Shown piece after piece: positions 49,011-58,843 of a DNA stretch of 64,000 bases. The translations under genes and the position numbers were made by a program. The stretch is taken from the NCBI RefSeq assembly GCF_023822045.1, contig NZ_CP084712.1:4615490-4679489 (forward strand). Reading direction: 5' to 3'. The DNA comes from Sphingopyxis sp. USTB-05 (GTDB taxonomy: Bacteria; Pseudomonadota; Alphaproteobacteria; Sphingomonadales; Sphingomonadaceae). The notes beneath the pieces were generated by a model, which made no database searches, was not told the origin of the DNA, and worked only from the letters and a program-made list of their open reading frames with translations. Each line of letters starts with the position of its first letter. Within the stretch, counting starts at the first letter, position 1.

Positions 49011-51530
49011 ATGGCCGCCGACAGTCCGCCCAATTTCCGCCTTCGCCTGCGCCGCGACAGCAATGCCGTCATCGCCTGGGTCCGCGATATGTGGACGCGG
49101 CGCTGGTTCCGCTGGCTTGGCTATCTTGCGCTGGCGGGTATCCTTTTCCTTGCGTTGATGTGGGTGGTTTTCGCGCGCGACCTGCCCTCGGTCGACCAGC
49201 TTCGCGATTACGAGCCGCCGCTGCCGACCATGGTCCGCGACGGCGAAGGCAAGCCCGTTCACAGCTACGCCCGCGAACGGCGCGTCCAGCTCGAATATAG
49301 CGAATATCCGCAGCTCCTTGTGCGTTCATTCCTCGCGGCCGAGGATAAGACCTTCTTCAGCCACGGCGGCATCGACTATCCGGGCATCGCGACCGCGATC
49401 GTCACCAACTTGACGAGCAGCGGCCGCCCTGTCGGTGCGTCGACGATCACGCAGCAGGTCGCGAAGAACCTGCTGCTGACGAACGAGCTCAGCTATCGCC
49501 GCAAGGTGCGCGAGGCGATTCTCGCGATGCGGATCGAGAGTGCGCTGACCAAGGAACAGATTCTCGAGCTTTATCTCAACGAAATCCCGCTCGGCCGCCG
49601 CAGCTTCGGCGTGCAGGCTGCGAGCCGCGCCTATTTCGACAAGGACGTCGACCAGCTCCAGCTTCACGAAATGGCGTTCCTTGCGATCCTGCCCAAGGCA
49701 CCCGAAAAATACGGCCGCGCGCGTTTCGAGCGCGAGGCGCTGGCGCGCCGCAATTTCGTGCTGGGGTCGATGCAGAGCAATGGCTGGATCAGCACTGCGC
49801 AGCGCGACGCGGCGCGCGCGATGCCGCTCGGCCTTACCAACAGCGGCAACACTGCGATCGCGCAGGTCGGCGGCTATTATATGGAAGAGGTGCGGCGTCA
49901 GTTGATCGCCCAGTTCGGGGAAACTGCCGACAAGGGCCCCCATAGCGTCTATGCTGGCGGCCTCTGGGTGCGCACACCCTATGACGGGAAGATGCAGCAG
50001 GGTGCGACGATGGCGCTCCGCAAGGGGCTCCAGCGCTACGACGCGGGCAAGGGCTGGTCGGGGCCGATCGCGGCGATCGAGGCCGACGACCAATGGCAGA
50101 GCCGCCTCGCGTCGAGCTTCATCGGCATCGACTATGACAATTGGCGGATCGCCGCGGTGCTGTCGAAATCGGCGGGCGCGGCGCAAATCGGCTTTTCCAA
50201 TGGTGACACCGGGACGCTGCCCGCCAGCGCCGCGACAATGGGTTATCGCAAGACCGGCGGCAGCGCCTTTTCGGCAATGCGCCCAGGCGACCTGATCGCC
50301 GTCAAATCCAGCGGCGGCAGCAGCTATGCGCTTCGCAACATCCCTGAAGTATCGGGCGGGATGGTCGTTGAAAGCCCGCATTCGGGCCGGATTTATGCGA
50401 TGCAGGGCGGCTTCGACGTGCGCCTGTCGCCCTTCAACCGCGCGACGCAGGCCGAGCGTCAGCCGGGGTCGACGATCAAGCCCTTCGTCTACGCCGCGGC
50501 GCTCGACAATGGCATGACGCCCGCGACGATGATCGTCGACGGGCCCTTCTGCGTCTATCAGGGCGCGCGTTTCGGCAACAAATGTTTCCGCAACTTTGGC
50601 GGCGCGGGCGGCTCGGGCGAACATACGATGCGCTGGGGCCTCGAACAGTCGCGCAACCTGATGACGGTGCGCACCGCGAGCCAGATCGGCATGGAGCCGG
50701 TGGTCGAAATGATCAGCACGATGGGCATCGGCAAGCACGAGCCCTATTTGTCGACGGCGCTCGGCGCGGGGTCGACGACGGTCGAGAAGATGACCAACGC
50801 CTATGCGATGCTCGCCAATCACGGCCGCGAACTCAAGCCGCGCGTGATCGACTATGCGCAGGATCGCCGCGGCAAGGTGATTTTCCCGGCGAACTGGCGG
50901 CCGTGCGAAGGTTGCAACAAGAAGGACTGGGATGGCCGGCCGATGCCGCGTTTCGCCCGGTCGGGCAAGCAGCTGATGGACCCGATCACCGCCTATCAGG
51001 TCGTGCATATGCTTGAAGGCGTCGTCCAGCGCGGGACCGCGGTGCGGCTGCGTGACCTTGGCGTGCCGCTGTTCGGCAAGACCGGCACGACCTCGGGCCC
51101 GAACGACGTGTGGTTCGTCGGCGGCTCCCCCGATGTCATCGCTGGCATGTACATCGGTTTCGATCAGCCGCGCAGCATGGGCGGCTATGCGCAGGGCGGC
51201 AGCTATGCGGCGCCGATCTTCAAGGATTTTGCGCTCGCCGCGCTTGCCGACCGCCAGCCGATTCCGTTTTCGGCGCCAAAGGGCGTGCGGATGGTGCGGA
51301 TCGATCGCCAGTCGGGCCGCCGCGTTTACGGTAGCTGGCCGGGCACCGATCCGAAGGCGTCGATCATCTGGGAGGCCTTCAAGCCCGAGAGCGAACCGCG
51401 CCGCACGATCCGTGAAGAAGAAATCAAGCCGATCAGGACACAGCGGCGGGCGACCGGCGGCGCGTCGCAAAAGGGGTCGACCGGCCGTACCGACAGCGAT
51501 TTCCTCGACGACCGCGGCGGCATCATCTGA
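49011..51530 (+). CDS. mrcA: penicillin-binding protein 1A, bifunctional peptidoglycan synthase
   Basis: An 839-residue class A PBP that polymerises and cross-links peptidoglycan. A basic cytoplasmic tail precedes one transmembrane helix at about 35-54. The glycosyltransferase has Glu111 in AEDKTFFSHGG, then STITQQVAKNLLL and RKVREAILAMRIE. The transpeptidase has Ser487-x2-Lys490 (QPGSTIKPF), SRN at 547-549 and Lys690-Thr-Gly (GKTGTTSG). The C-terminal tail is basic and disordered. ATG 49011 follows GAGGCGGGGA. prfB starts 72 bp downstream. Confidence 0.95.
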   Translation: MAADSPPNFRLRLRRDSNAVIAWVRDMWTRRWFRWLGYLALAGILFLALMWVVFARDLPSVDQLRDYEPPLPTMVRDGEGKPVHSYARERRVQLEYSEYPQLLVRSFLAAEDKTFFSHGGIDYPGIATAIVTNLTSSGRPVGASTITQQVAKNLLLTNELSYRRKVREAILAMRIESALTKEQILELYLNEIPLGRRSFGVQAASRAYFDKDVDQLQLHEMAFLAILPKAPEKYGRARFEREALARRNFVLGSMQSNGWISTAQRDAARAMPLGLTNSGNTAIAQVGGYYMEEVRRQLIAQFGETADKGPHSVYAGGLWVRTPYDGKMQQGATMALRKGLQRYDAGKGWSGPIAAIEADDQWQSRLASSFIGIDYDNWRIAAVLSKSAGAAQIGFSNGDTGTLPASAATMGYRKTGGSAFSAMRPGDLIAVKSSGGSSYALRNIPEVSGGMVVESPHSGRIYAMQGGFDVRLSPFNRATQAERQPGSTIKPFVYAAALDNGMTPATMIVDGPFCVYQGARFGNKCFRNFGGAGGSGEHTMRWGLEQSRNLMTVRTASQIGMEPVVEMISTMGIGKHEPYLSTALGAGSTTVEKMTNAYAMLANHGRELKPRVIDYAQDRRGKVIFPANWRPCEGCNKKDWDGRPMPRFARSGKQLMDPITAYQVVHMLEGVVQRGTAVRLRDLGVPLFGKTGTTSGPNDVWFVGGSPDVIAGMYIGFDQPRSMGGYAQGGSYAAPIFKDFALAALADRQPIPFSAPKGVRMVRIDRQSGRRVYGSWPGTDPKASIIWEAFKPESEPRRTIREEEIKPIRTQRRATGGASQKGSTGRTDSDFLDDRGGII

Positions 51531-51602
51531 CGCCGCGCACCGCCTTCCCCTGCGGCTCATGAGGCCGTAAGGGCGGGATCAACATATTTCAGGAGCAAGG
51601 AC

Positions 51603-52730
51603 ATGCGCGCCGAAGCGCAGGATCATATCGACAAGATTGGCGCCGCGCTGGCGCTGCTGCGCCGTTTTCTCGACTGGGACCGCGCGGTGCGGCGGCTGGA
51701 CGAACTGAATGCAAAGGTCGAGGACCCGACGCTGTGGAACGACGCCAAGGCGGCGCAAGAAGTCATGCGCGAACGCCGCCGGCTGGACGAGGCGATCACC
51801 GCGACGCGTGCGATCGAAAAGGAATGTACCGATACCGCCGAACTGATCGAACTTGCCGAGATGGAAGGCGATGAGTCGATGGTCGACGAGGCGGTGGCCT
51901 CGCTTGGCGTCCTTGCCGCGCGCGCCGAAGAGGACAAGATCAAGGCGCTGCTCGCGGGCGAAGCCGACGCGAACGACTGCTATATCGAAGTCCACGCGGG
52001 CGCGGGCGGAACCGAAAGCCAGGACTGGGCCGAAATGCTTCAGCGCATGTATATGCGCTGGGCCGAAAAGCGCCGGATGAAAGTCGAGCTGGTCGAATAT
52101 CAGGCGGGCGACCAGGCGGGCATCAAATCGGCGACGATGCTGGTGAAGGGCGAAAATGCCTATGGCTATGCGAAGACCGAAAGCGGGGTTCATCGCCTCG
52201 TCCGCATCTCGCCCTACGATAGCTCGGCGCGGCGCCACACGAGCTTTTCGAGCGTCTGGGTCTATCCGGTGATCGACGATAATATCGAGATCGAGATCAA
52301 CGAAGGCGACCTCAAGATCGATACCTATCGCGCCTCGGGCGCGGGCGGGCAGCACGTCAACACGACCGACTCGGCGGTGCGCATCACGCACATCCCGACC
52401 GGCATCGTCGTCGCGAGCCAGAACGATCGCTCGCAGCACAAGAACCGCGCGACTGCGATGGGGATGCTGAAGGCGCGCATGTACGAGGCCGAGCTCCAGA
52501 AGCGCGAGGCGGCCGCGTCGGGCGAATATCAGGCGAAGACCGAGATCGGCTGGGGCCACCAGATTCGTTCGTATGTCCTCCAGCCGTATCAGCTGGTGAA
52601 GGATCTGCGTACCGGAGTGACTTCGACGGCGCCGGGTGACGTGCTCGACGGCGCGCTCGACCCGTTCATGGCGGCGGCGCTGTCGCAGAAGGTGACGGGC
52701 GAAAAGGTCGAAGTGGAAGACATCGACTGA
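51603..52730 (+). CDS. prfB: peptide chain release factor 2
   Basis: A 375-residue class I release factor for UGA and UAA stop codons. The GGQ motif that triggers peptide release is at 248-250. The codon-recognition loop reads [15 protein letters not shown], with Ser-Pro-Tyr at 203-205 where E. coli RF2 has Ser-Pro-Phe. The reading frame is continuous: no in-frame TGA or frameshift near codon 26, unlike E. coli prfB. AGGAGC precedes ATG 51603. The stop TGA overlaps the following gene's ATG by 1 bp. Confidence 0.95.
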   Translation: MRAEAQDHIDKIGAALALLRRFLDWDRAVRRLDELNAKVEDPTLWNDAKAAQEVMRERRRLDEAITATRAIEKECTDTAELIELAEMEGDESMVDEAVASLGVLAARAEEDKIKALLAGEADANDCYIEVHAGAGGTESQDWAEMLQRMYMRWAEKRRMKVELVEYQAGDQAGIKSATMLVKGENAYGYAKTESGVHRLVRISPYDSSARRHTSFSSVWVYPVIDDNIEIEINEGDLKIDTYRASGAGGQHVNTTDSAVRITHIPTGIVVASQNDRSQHKNRATAMGMLKARMYEAELQKREAAASGEYQAKTEIGWGHQIRSYVLQPYQLVKDLRTGVTSTAPGDVLDGALDPFMAAALSQKVTGEKVEVEDID

Positions 52731-53452
52731 TGCGGGGCGCGGTTGTCCTTGCCGCGCTGGTGCTTTTGCCGCTGCTTGGCAGCTGCGATGCGCCTTGGGA
52801 TGACGGCAGCGACCGCGCGACAAGCGCACGCGACTTTCCGCCTGCCGACCGGCCGGTGGCGCCGACCGTATCGACCAAATGGTCGACCGAGGAGGCGCGC
52901 GACCGCGTTAACGAGGCCGAGGATGTCATGGACTCGGCCGACGTCCGCCCCGGAATGACCGTCGCCGATATCGGCGCGGGCGACGGCTATTATACGGTGC
53001 GGCTTGCCCAGCGTGTCGGCGCGAGCGGGCGCGTGCTTGCGCAGGACATCATTCCCGAGGTGATCGAGCGTCTTGCCGACCGCGTCGCGCGCGAGCGGCT
53101 CGACAATGTGTCGCTGAAACTCGGCGCGGTCGACGACCCGCGCCTGCCCGCGGCGAGCTTCGACCGAATCTTCATGGTCCATATGTATCACGAGATCGGC
53201 GAACCCTACGCCTTCCTGTGGCGCCTGCGTCCCGCGCTTCGCAAGGGGGGGCAGATACTCGTCGTCGACGGCGACCGTCCGATCGCGCAGCACGGCACGC
53301 CCTTCCGCCTGCTCGTCTGCGAGTTCGAGGCTGTGGGCTACAAGCTCGTTTCCTATGACGACAAGCAGCATGCCGGCGGCTACCTCGCCCGCTTCGAGCC
53401 CGAGGGCAAACGCCCCGAGCCCGATGCGATCAAAGTCTGCGACAATCCCTGA
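52730..53452 (+). CDS. class I SAM-dependent methyltransferase with lipoprotein signal
   Basis: A 240-residue protein. Its N-terminus [19 protein letters not shown] is a lipoprotein signal with lipobox LGSC (Cys19) and Asp at +2. After a 45-residue linker comes a Rossmann methyltransferase: motif I VADIGAGDGYYTVRLAQRVG, VLAQDIIPEVIERLADRV, then FDRIFMVHMYHEIGEPY and LRKGGQILVVDGD. Export would put a SAM-dependent fold outside the cytoplasm, where SAM is not expected. The start overlaps the prfB stop by 1 bp, so the signal is part of the real gene. The substrate is unknown. Confidence 0.8.
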   Translation: MRGAVVLAALVLLPLLGSCDAPWDDGSDRATSARDFPPADRPVAPTVSTKWSTEEARDRVNEAEDVMDSADVRPGMTVADIGAGDGYYTVRLAQRVGASGRVLAQDIIPEVIERLADRVARERLDNVSLKLGAVDDPRLPAASFDRIFMVHMYHEIGEPYAFLWRLRPALRKGGQILVVDGDRPIAQHGTPFRLLVCEFEAVGYKLVSYDDKQHAGGYLARFEPEGKRPEPDAIKVCDNP

Positions 53453-53463
53453 GGACACTCGTC

Positions 53464-53829
53464 CTAATAGACGATCAGACGATCCTCGGCGCCGACTTCG
53501 GCGAGGAAACTGACCAGCCCCGCGGCGCGAACGTGCGGCACGAGTTCGGTCGCCGCCAAGCCGACGAGCGCCATGCCCGATTGACAAACCAAAAGCGCGA
53601 TTTCCATCGCGATCGCTTCCTCGACAAGCCATGCGAGGTCGGGCTGCCCAGCGGCGCGGCGCGCCTCGTCGCCGGCGAACGCCACCGGCTCGCGCAGCAG
53701 CGCTGCGGCCTCGCCCTGCAGGAAGACGCGCACCGGACGCCCCAGCGCCGCCGCCGCCATTCCCGCCTCTAGCGCCGCATAGAGCCGCCGCCCTTCGGCA
53801 ACCGCGACAATGATGTTCAGGCCTTGCAT
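53464..53829 (-). CDS. DsrE/DsrF-like small protein
   Basis: A 121-residue protein: QGLNIIVAVAEGRRLYAALEAGMAAAALGRPVRVFLQGEAAALL opens a Rossmann-like DsrE fold. LLVCQSGMALVGL carries a central Cys as in TusD/DsrE sulfur carriers, but no full relay is present. ATG 53829 is preferred; GTG 53838 is an alternative. Its start lies inside the end of the ThiF-like gene (13 bp overlap), so the two are translationally coupled. A sulfur-transfer role beside a ThiF-type adenylyltransferase is plausible but unproved. Confidence 0.75.
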   Translation of the reverse strand: MQGLNIIVAVAEGRRLYAALEAGMAAAALGRPVRVFLQGEAAALLREPVAFAGDEARRAAGQPDLAWLVEEAIAMEIALLVCQSGMALVGLAATELVPHVRAAGLVSFLAEVGAEDRLIVY

Positions 53830-54566
53830 ATCGGGCACTCGGGATCCTCAGGCACGCCGACCTCGCGCCAGCGCCGGTCGAGCATATCGACGATCGCGAG
53901 CCGTCCCGTCAACGCGGAGCCCCAGCCGCTGAGCGCGCGTACGGCCTCCAGCGCGGCCATGGTGCCGATCATTCCGGCGAGCGCGCCCATGACGCCGGTT
54001 TCGGCACAATTGATCCCCGGCCGGTCGGGATCGTTACCGACCAGACAGGCATAGCAGGCGTGCCCCGCGCGCCAGCCCTCATAGAGTGCGACCTGTCCCT
54101 CGAACGCGCCGATCGCCGCGCTCAGCAGCGGAATGCGCAGCGCGACCGCGGCGCGGTTCACCGCCAGCCGCGTTTCGAAATTGTCGCAGCCGTCGAGAAT
54201 CAGGTTCGCGTCCGCTAACAGGGCTTCGGCATTGCCGTTGTCCAGTCGTTCGGCGACCGCGATGGCCTCGACATGCGGGTTGATCCGCTGCGCCGCGCGG
54301 GCGGCAACATCGGCCTTCAGCGCGCCGATATCTGCGTCGGTGAAGAGTGGCTGCCGCTGCAGGTTCGACAATTCGATCACATCATGGTCGATGATCGTCA
54401 GCCTGCCGACCCCCGCCGCCGCCAGATAGGTAATTGCGGGACAACCAATCCCGCCCGCGCCGATAATCGCGACATGCGCGGCCTTCAGCTTCGCCTGTCC
54501 CGCACCGCCAAAGGCCGGAAGGATGATCTGGCGGGCATAGCGGTCGAGTTCGGCGTCGCTGAGCAC
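53817..54566 (-). CDS. ThiF/MoeB/HesA-family adenylyltransferase
   Basis: A 249-residue E1-like enzyme that adenylates the C-terminus of a sulfur-carrier protein such as MoaD or ThiS. ATP binding is seen at HVAIIGAGGIGCPAITYL, the catalytic Arg/Asp at ELSNLQRQPLF and DGCDNFETR. Cys171-x2-Cys174 and Cys244-x2-Cys247 form the zinc site. NCAETGV with Cys187 is the ThiF-like thiolate. No MoaD, ThiS or rhodanese domain is fused. It is 2 bp from dut and overlaps the DsrE-like gene. MoeB and ThiF cannot be told apart here. Confidence 0.88.
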   Translation of the reverse strand: MLSDAELDRYARQIILPAFGGAGQAKLKAAHVAIIGAGGIGCPAITYLAAAGVGRLTIIDHDVIELSNLQRQPLFTDADIGALKADVAARAAQRINPHVEAIAVAERLDNGNAEALLADANLILDGCDNFETRLAVNRAAVALRIPLLSAAIGAFEGQVALYEGWRAGHACYACLVGNDPDRPGINCAETGVMGALAGMIGTMAALEAVRALSGWGSALTGRLAIVDMLDRRWREVGVPEDPECPICKA

Positions 54567-54568
54567 CG

Positions 54569-55105
54569 TCAGCGCAGCTTGATGCCCGATAGCGAAGCGA
54601 CGCCCGCCGCATCCGCAGTCTCGTCAACCGCGTCGCTTTCGACTCCGGTCGACCCGAAACCGCCAGCGCCGCGCGCCGTTTCGTCGAGCGTCTCGACTTC
54701 GGCGAAGGCTGCGCGCTGGACGGGCGCCGGGACGATCTGTGCTATGCGATCGCCACGCCTGATTTCGAACGGCTCGTCACCAAGATTGGCGAGGATCACC
54801 TTCACCTCACCGCGATAATCGCTGTCGATCGTCCCGGGCGTGTTGAGGCAGGTGATGCCATGCTTGAGCGCGAGGCCCGAGCGCGGGCGGACCTGCACCT
54901 CGTAACCCGCCGGGATCGCCATCGCGAAGCCGGTCGCGACCGCGTAGCGCGCACCGGGGCGCAGCGTCAGCGTCTCGGCCGCGACGACATCCATGCCCGC
55001 TGCGCCGTCACTGGCATAGGCAGGCAGGGGCAGACCGCCGCCGTTGGGCAGCCGCTGGATGGCGATCTCAATCTCTTTCAAGGAGTGCACGTTTTTCGAG
55101 CTCAT
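54569..55105 (-). CDS. dut: dUTP diphosphatase
   Basis: A 178-residue trimeric dUTPase that hydrolyses dUTP to dUMP. Motifs: [56 protein letters not shown], and [10 protein letters not shown]. About 24 residues follow motif V ([19 protein letters not shown]), longer than typical bacterial Dut, which ends near motif V. ATG 55105 overlaps coaBC's end by 38 bp; a TTG at 55084 is possible. coaBC-dut adjacency is common in alphaproteobacteria. Confidence 0.92.
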   Translation of the reverse strand: MSSKNVHSLKEIEIAIQRLPNGGGLPLPAYASDGAAGMDVVAAETLTLRPGARYAVATGFAMAIPAGYEVQVRPRSGLALKHGITCLNTPGTIDSDYRGEVKVILANLGDEPFEIRRGDRIAQIVPAPVQRAAFAEVETLDETARGAGGFGSTGVESDAVDETADAAGVASLSGIKLR

Positions 55106-56348
55106 CGGCGATCTTTTCCATCAATTTGCGGGCGACGGCCTGCTTGGGAAGCCGGTCCCAGCTATCTACGCCGTCTTTGCTAACGATATGTACCCGGTTG
55201 CTTTCGCCACCCATCGGATCAGCCGAGACATCGTTCGCGACGATCCAGTCGCATCCCTTGCGCGCGAGCTTCGCCTGCGCGTGGGGGATGACGTCGTTGG
55301 TTTCGGCGGCAAAACCGACCAGCAGTTTCGGGCGTTCGGACGATTTGGCGAGGCCGGCGAGGATGTCCGGATTCTCGGCGAGCGCGAGCGGCGGAACCTG
55401 CCCGCTGCCATCCTTCTTGATCTTTTGCGCGGCAGTATCGGCGGCGCGCCAGTCGGCCACCGCGGCGACCATGATCGCGGCATCGACGGGCAATGCCTGC
55501 TCGACTTCGGCCGCCATCTCGACGGCGGTTTCGACATCGACGCGGATCACGCCCGGCGGGGTCGGCAGCGGGACGGGCCCGGCGATCAGCAGCACTTCGG
55601 CTCCGGCCTCGGCGGCGGCGGCGGCAATCGCGAAGCCCTGCTTCCCGCTCGAGCGGTTGGCGATGTAGCGCACCGGGTCGATCGGCTCATGCGTCGGTCC
55701 CGCGGTGATCAGAATGCGGCGGCCATAGAGCGGGCGGCGGTTCGCGGGCGCAAAATCGGGCTGGCCCGCCAGCGCCTCCGGAGCGGTCAGCGGAATCGGC
55801 GTGGGTGCGTTGGCAAGCGCCGCGTCGATCGCATCTTTGATCACCGCGGGTTCGGGCAGCCGGCCCGGACCATATTCGCCGCACGCCATCTCGCCTTCGT
55901 CGGGTTCCATCACCGTCACGCCGTCGCCGCGCAGCGTCGCGATATTGCGCCGCGTCGCGGCGTGCAGCCACATGCGCACATTCATCGCGGGCGCGGCGAG
56001 CACCGGCTTGTCGGTGGCAAGCAGCAACGTGGTTGCAAGGTCGTCGGCGATCCCCGCCGCCATTTTGGCCAGCAAATCGGCGGTCGCGGGCGCGACGACG
56101 ACCAGGTCGGCCTCGCGGCTGAGCTGGATATGCCCCATCTCTACCTCATCCTTGAGGTCGAAGAGGCTGGTGTAGACCTTGTTTTCGCTCAGTGCCGCGA
56201 GCGTCAGCGGCGTCACGAACTGCTCGCCCGCACGTGTGATCACGCAGCGGACGACATATCCGCCCTTGCGCAGCAGCCGGACGAGCTCGATGCTCTTGTA
56301 CGCGGCAATGCCGCCGCCGATGATCAGAAGAATGCGCGGCGCGGGCAT
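55068..56348 (-). CDS. coaBC: bifunctional phosphopantothenoylcysteine decarboxylase / synthetase
   Basis: A 426-residue CoA-pathway enzyme. The N-terminal CoaC flavoprotein domain (about 1-180) has [20 protein letters not shown], the [17 protein letters not shown] region and the PAMNVRMW active motif. The C-terminal CoaB (about 190-420) has [34 protein letters not shown] and [16 protein letters not shown]. It joins cysteine to 4'-phosphopantothenate and decarboxylates the product. It overlaps dut. Confidence 0.95.
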   Translation of the reverse strand: MPAPRILLIIGGGIAAYKSIELVRLLRKGGYVVRCVITRAGEQFVTPLTLAALSENKVYTSLFDLKDEVEMGHIQLSREADLVVVAPATADLLAKMAAGIADDLATTLLLATDKPVLAAPAMNVRMWLHAATRRNIATLRGDGVTVMEPDEGEMACGEYGPGRLPEPAVIKDAIDAALANAPTPIPLTAPEALAGQPDFAPANRRPLYGRRILITAGPTHEPIDPVRYIANRSSGKQGFAIAAAAAEAGAEVLLIAGPVPLPTPPGVIRVDVETAVEMAAEVEQALPVDAAIMVAAVADWRAADTAAQKIKKDGSGQVPPLALAENPDILAGLAKSSERPKLLVGFAAETNDVIPHAQAKLARKGCDWIVANDVSADPMGGESNRVHIVSKDGVDSWDRLPKQAVARKLMEKIADELEKRALLERD

Positions 56349-56458
56349 CAGCGGTGGCAGGCCTGCGCGCTAGGGCGGGCGATCGACAGGGGGTGATTCA
56401 TCGCCGTCTCCTTCGCGCATCAGTTATGCGCTTCCTGGCTTCAGTTCAAGCGCACGCC

Positions 56459-57571
56459 TTAAACGGGGGCAGCTCGAACAGTTCGCTTTTCACCGCGCAG
56501 CGAACGGATGATTTCGGCGAGCGCGGCGGGCGCGAAGGCGAGCCCGATGAACAGGGTCGGCGTCACGAGCATCGCCCAATAGAAATTGGCGGGCCGCGCG
56601 AAGACCATCAGCAGGGCCGCATAGCCAAGCTGGATCAGCAATGTCGCCAGCCCCAGGCGTGAACGCCATGCCGCCCAGCCGAGCAGCGCGAGCGGAACGA
56701 GCAGTGCGCCGACCCATCCCGCGAAGAAGCGGAGCAGCGACGAGGCTTGGACGAACGACACGTAGGCGATCCAGCCGCCTTGCCCGTTCCAGCCCTGGCT
56801 CGCGGCATCGGTGGGGGTCGTGACCGTCGCCAGTGCCGCGATATGCGCCGCAAGGCCGGCGGCGAAGCAAAGGCCGATCGCGAGCCATCCCGCTGCCGCA
56901 CGCCAGTCGCGGTCGATCAATGCGAAGAGGCCGAACAGCATTGCGACCGGCAATACGGTCTCGCGGATCGCGAGCGCGGCCGCGATAACCGCCATCGCGG
57001 CCCATGGGCGGGCGGGGCGATAGAGCGCGAGCGCGAGCGCGACGAGCGCGCCCGCCGCGACTTCGTGGATGAACAGCCACTCGCGTGCGGCCAACTGCGT
57101 CAGGTTCGCAGCGACGAACAGGGCACCGATCGTGGCGGTGCGCGGGAGGTCCGGTTCGGTTCGCAGCCGCCGATACCACGCAAGGACCGCGGCACCGCCG
57201 ATAAGGAGAAGTGCGAACTGCACCTTCTGCTCGCCAAGCGCGGCCACGATATAGGCGAGCGTGGGCAGACGAACGGCGACGAAGGGGCGCAGCGGATAAT
57301 TGCCGGCGCGGTGTTCGGCCGCCGCCGCGGCATAATAGGAGTCTCCCGCCTCAACCCGCTGCGCGATGCGCGCATAAAGCGCATGATCGCCGACGAGTCC
57401 GTCGAAATGCGCCGAAGAGGGCTTTGCGACTTCGACATGATCGCGGCCGACGCCGCCGGCAACTCCCCACGCCATCAGCAGCACGAGCAGGCCGAGAATC
57501 GCCGCTGCGACCGGGCGCGAGACGCCGGCGAAGCGGTTCCAGTCTCGCTTTGCGGTCGCTACTTGCGCCAT
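56459..57571 (-). CDS. polytopic membrane protein, possibly glycosyltransferase-like
   Basis: A 370-residue integral membrane protein with about nine hydrophobic helices, e.g. ILGLLVLLMAWGVAGGV, FALLLIGGAAVLAWY, AAGALVALALALY and LLIQLGYAALLMVFA. The first large outside loop has DHALYARIAQRVEAGDSYYAAAAAEH, which is reminiscent of the periplasmic loop of GT-C type glycosyltransferases and DUF2029 proteins. No soluble catalytic domain is present. It overlaps the end of the upstream glycosyltransferase-GtrA gene by 13 bp, so they are co-expressed and probably both act on lipid-linked sugars (inference). ATG 57571 is chosen over the upstream open frame. Confidence 0.7.
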   Translation of the reverse strand: MAQVATAKRDWNRFAGVSRPVAAAILGLLVLLMAWGVAGGVGRDHVEVAKPSSAHFDGLVGDHALYARIAQRVEAGDSYYAAAAAEHRAGNYPLRPFVAVRLPTLAYIVAALGEQKVQFALLLIGGAAVLAWYRRLRTEPDLPRTATIGALFVAANLTQLAAREWLFIHEVAAGALVALALALYRPARPWAAMAVIAAALAIRETVLPVAMLFGLFALIDRDWRAAAGWLAIGLCFAAGLAAHIAALATVTTPTDAASQGWNGQGGWIAYVSFVQASSLLRFFAGWVGALLVPLALLGWAAWRSRLGLATLLIQLGYAALLMVFARPANFYWAMLVTPTLFIGLAFAPAALAEIIRSLRGEKRTVRAAPV

Positions 57572-58683
57572 GTCAGCGCCGACGACATTGCGAAGTTCCA
57601 GATCGCGCCGACCACGACGCCGGCAACCCCGGCGACCCACCAGCGCTCGTCATGCCCCGCCATCCATGTGCCGATGCCGATATTGGCGACCGCGCCCAGT
57701 GCCGAAATCGCATAGAAGCTGGCAAGGCCGCCGACGACGCGCCAGCCCTTGAGCTTGCGATCGGCGTAAGTGAAGCTGTTGTTGAGAAAGAAATTGAAAG
57801 CGATCGCGGTCATCACCGCCGCCGTCTGCGCGGTGACGAAGGCGCTGCCAGTGCCGAGGATCGTGCGCAGCACCGCGAGATGGACGAATACGCCGATCCC
57901 GCCGACCATCAGGAATTTGAGCAGACGGACGGGGATGAAACGGCCGATCGTCTTGTCGGCGATCAGCTCGGCATATTCGGCGATCACGCGTGCGCCGATC
58001 TTGCTTTCGCCCGCCTCGCGCGTGCGGAATTGATAGGGGATTTCGGCGACCTTCAGCGGCGTCGGGCTCGACGCCAATATGTCGATCAATATCTTGAAGC
58101 CGATCGCCGACAGGCGCGGCAGCGCGCGTTCAAAGGCGTCGCGGCGAACCGCGAAAAAGCCGCTCATCGGGTCGCTCACATCGGTGCCGAGCGCGATCTG
58201 CCCGGCGCGCGTCGCAAGCCGGCTCATACGGGCGCGGTCCTTGTCCCAGTCGCCGATTCCGCCGCCTGCGACATAGCGCGTTCCAACGGCGATATCGGCG
58301 CCGTTCGCGATCGCGTCGATCAGCTGCGGCAGCGCATCCTCACTGTGCTGAAGATCGCCGTCCATCACCGCGATCACGGGGGCCGCCGTCGCCAATATGC
58401 CTTCGACAACCGCCGATGACAGGCCGCGGCGGCCCACGCGCTGGACGATCCGCACATGCCGCGATCCGCGGCCGATGCGGCGTATCAGTTCGCTTGTTCC
58501 ATCGGGCGAATTGTCGTCGACGAATACGACTTCCCATCCGCGCCCGGCGAGTACGACCGAGAGTTTTTCGATCAACCTTTCGACATTGCCCGCCTCGTTG
58601 AGCGTCGGCACGACGACCGCAACCTCGAGCGGCAGCGCGTCGACGGGGAGGATCGTTTCGGCAATCAGGGTGTCGTGGCGCAT
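57559..58683 (-). CDS. GT2 glycosyltransferase fused to a GtrA-like membrane domain
   Basis: A 374-residue fusion. Residues 18-230 are a dolichol-phosphate-mannose-synthase-like GT2 (VAVVVPTLNEAGN, FVDDNSPDGT, VMDGDLQHSED with the DxD motif, RYVAGGGIGDWDKDR). Residues about 255-374 are GtrA-like, with four membrane helices (LLKFLMVGGIGVFVHLAVL...FNFFLNNSFTYADR). The GT2 part would make polyprenyl-phosphate sugars and GtrA-type domains help move them across the membrane. ATG 58683 follows GAGG and is better than upstream frames. Confidence 0.87.
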   Translation of the reverse strand: MRHDTLIAETILPVDALPLEVAVVVPTLNEAGNVERLIEKLSVVLAGRGWEVVFVDDNSPDGTSELIRRIGRGSRHVRIVQRVGRRGLSSAVVEGILATAAPVIAVMDGDLQHSEDALPQLIDAIANGADIAVGTRYVAGGGIGDWDKDRARMSRLATRAGQIALGTDVSDPMSGFFAVRRDAFERALPRLSAIGFKILIDILASSPTPLKVAEIPYQFRTREAGESKIGARVIAEYAELIADKTIGRFIPVRLLKFLMVGGIGVFVHLAVLRTILGTGSAFVTAQTAAVMTAIAFNFFLNNSFTYADRKLKGWRVVGGLASFYAISALGAVANIGIGTWMAGHDERWWVAGVAGVVVGAIWNFAMSSALTWRK

Positions 58684-58843
58684 GAAACCTCGGTTTTTCC
58701 GGATTTCACGTCCGGGGTTGGTCAGGATCGGATAGTGGCGATTTAAGGTAAATATCCGGTAACCAATGGCGGCTTCATGTGGACGCGACCTTGTAAACAT
58801 GCAATTTCGCGATTGGGGGTCGCCTTCGGGGATGGGGGGCTGA

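Noticed and set aside
49326..51560. Antisense frame of about 744 codons opposite mrcA
   Set aside because: It is a shadow of the PBP1A gene, with no domain or ribosome site.
51603..51700. Programmed +1 frameshift in prfB
   Set aside because: The frame is continuous from ATG 51603, with no in-frame TGA near codon 26.
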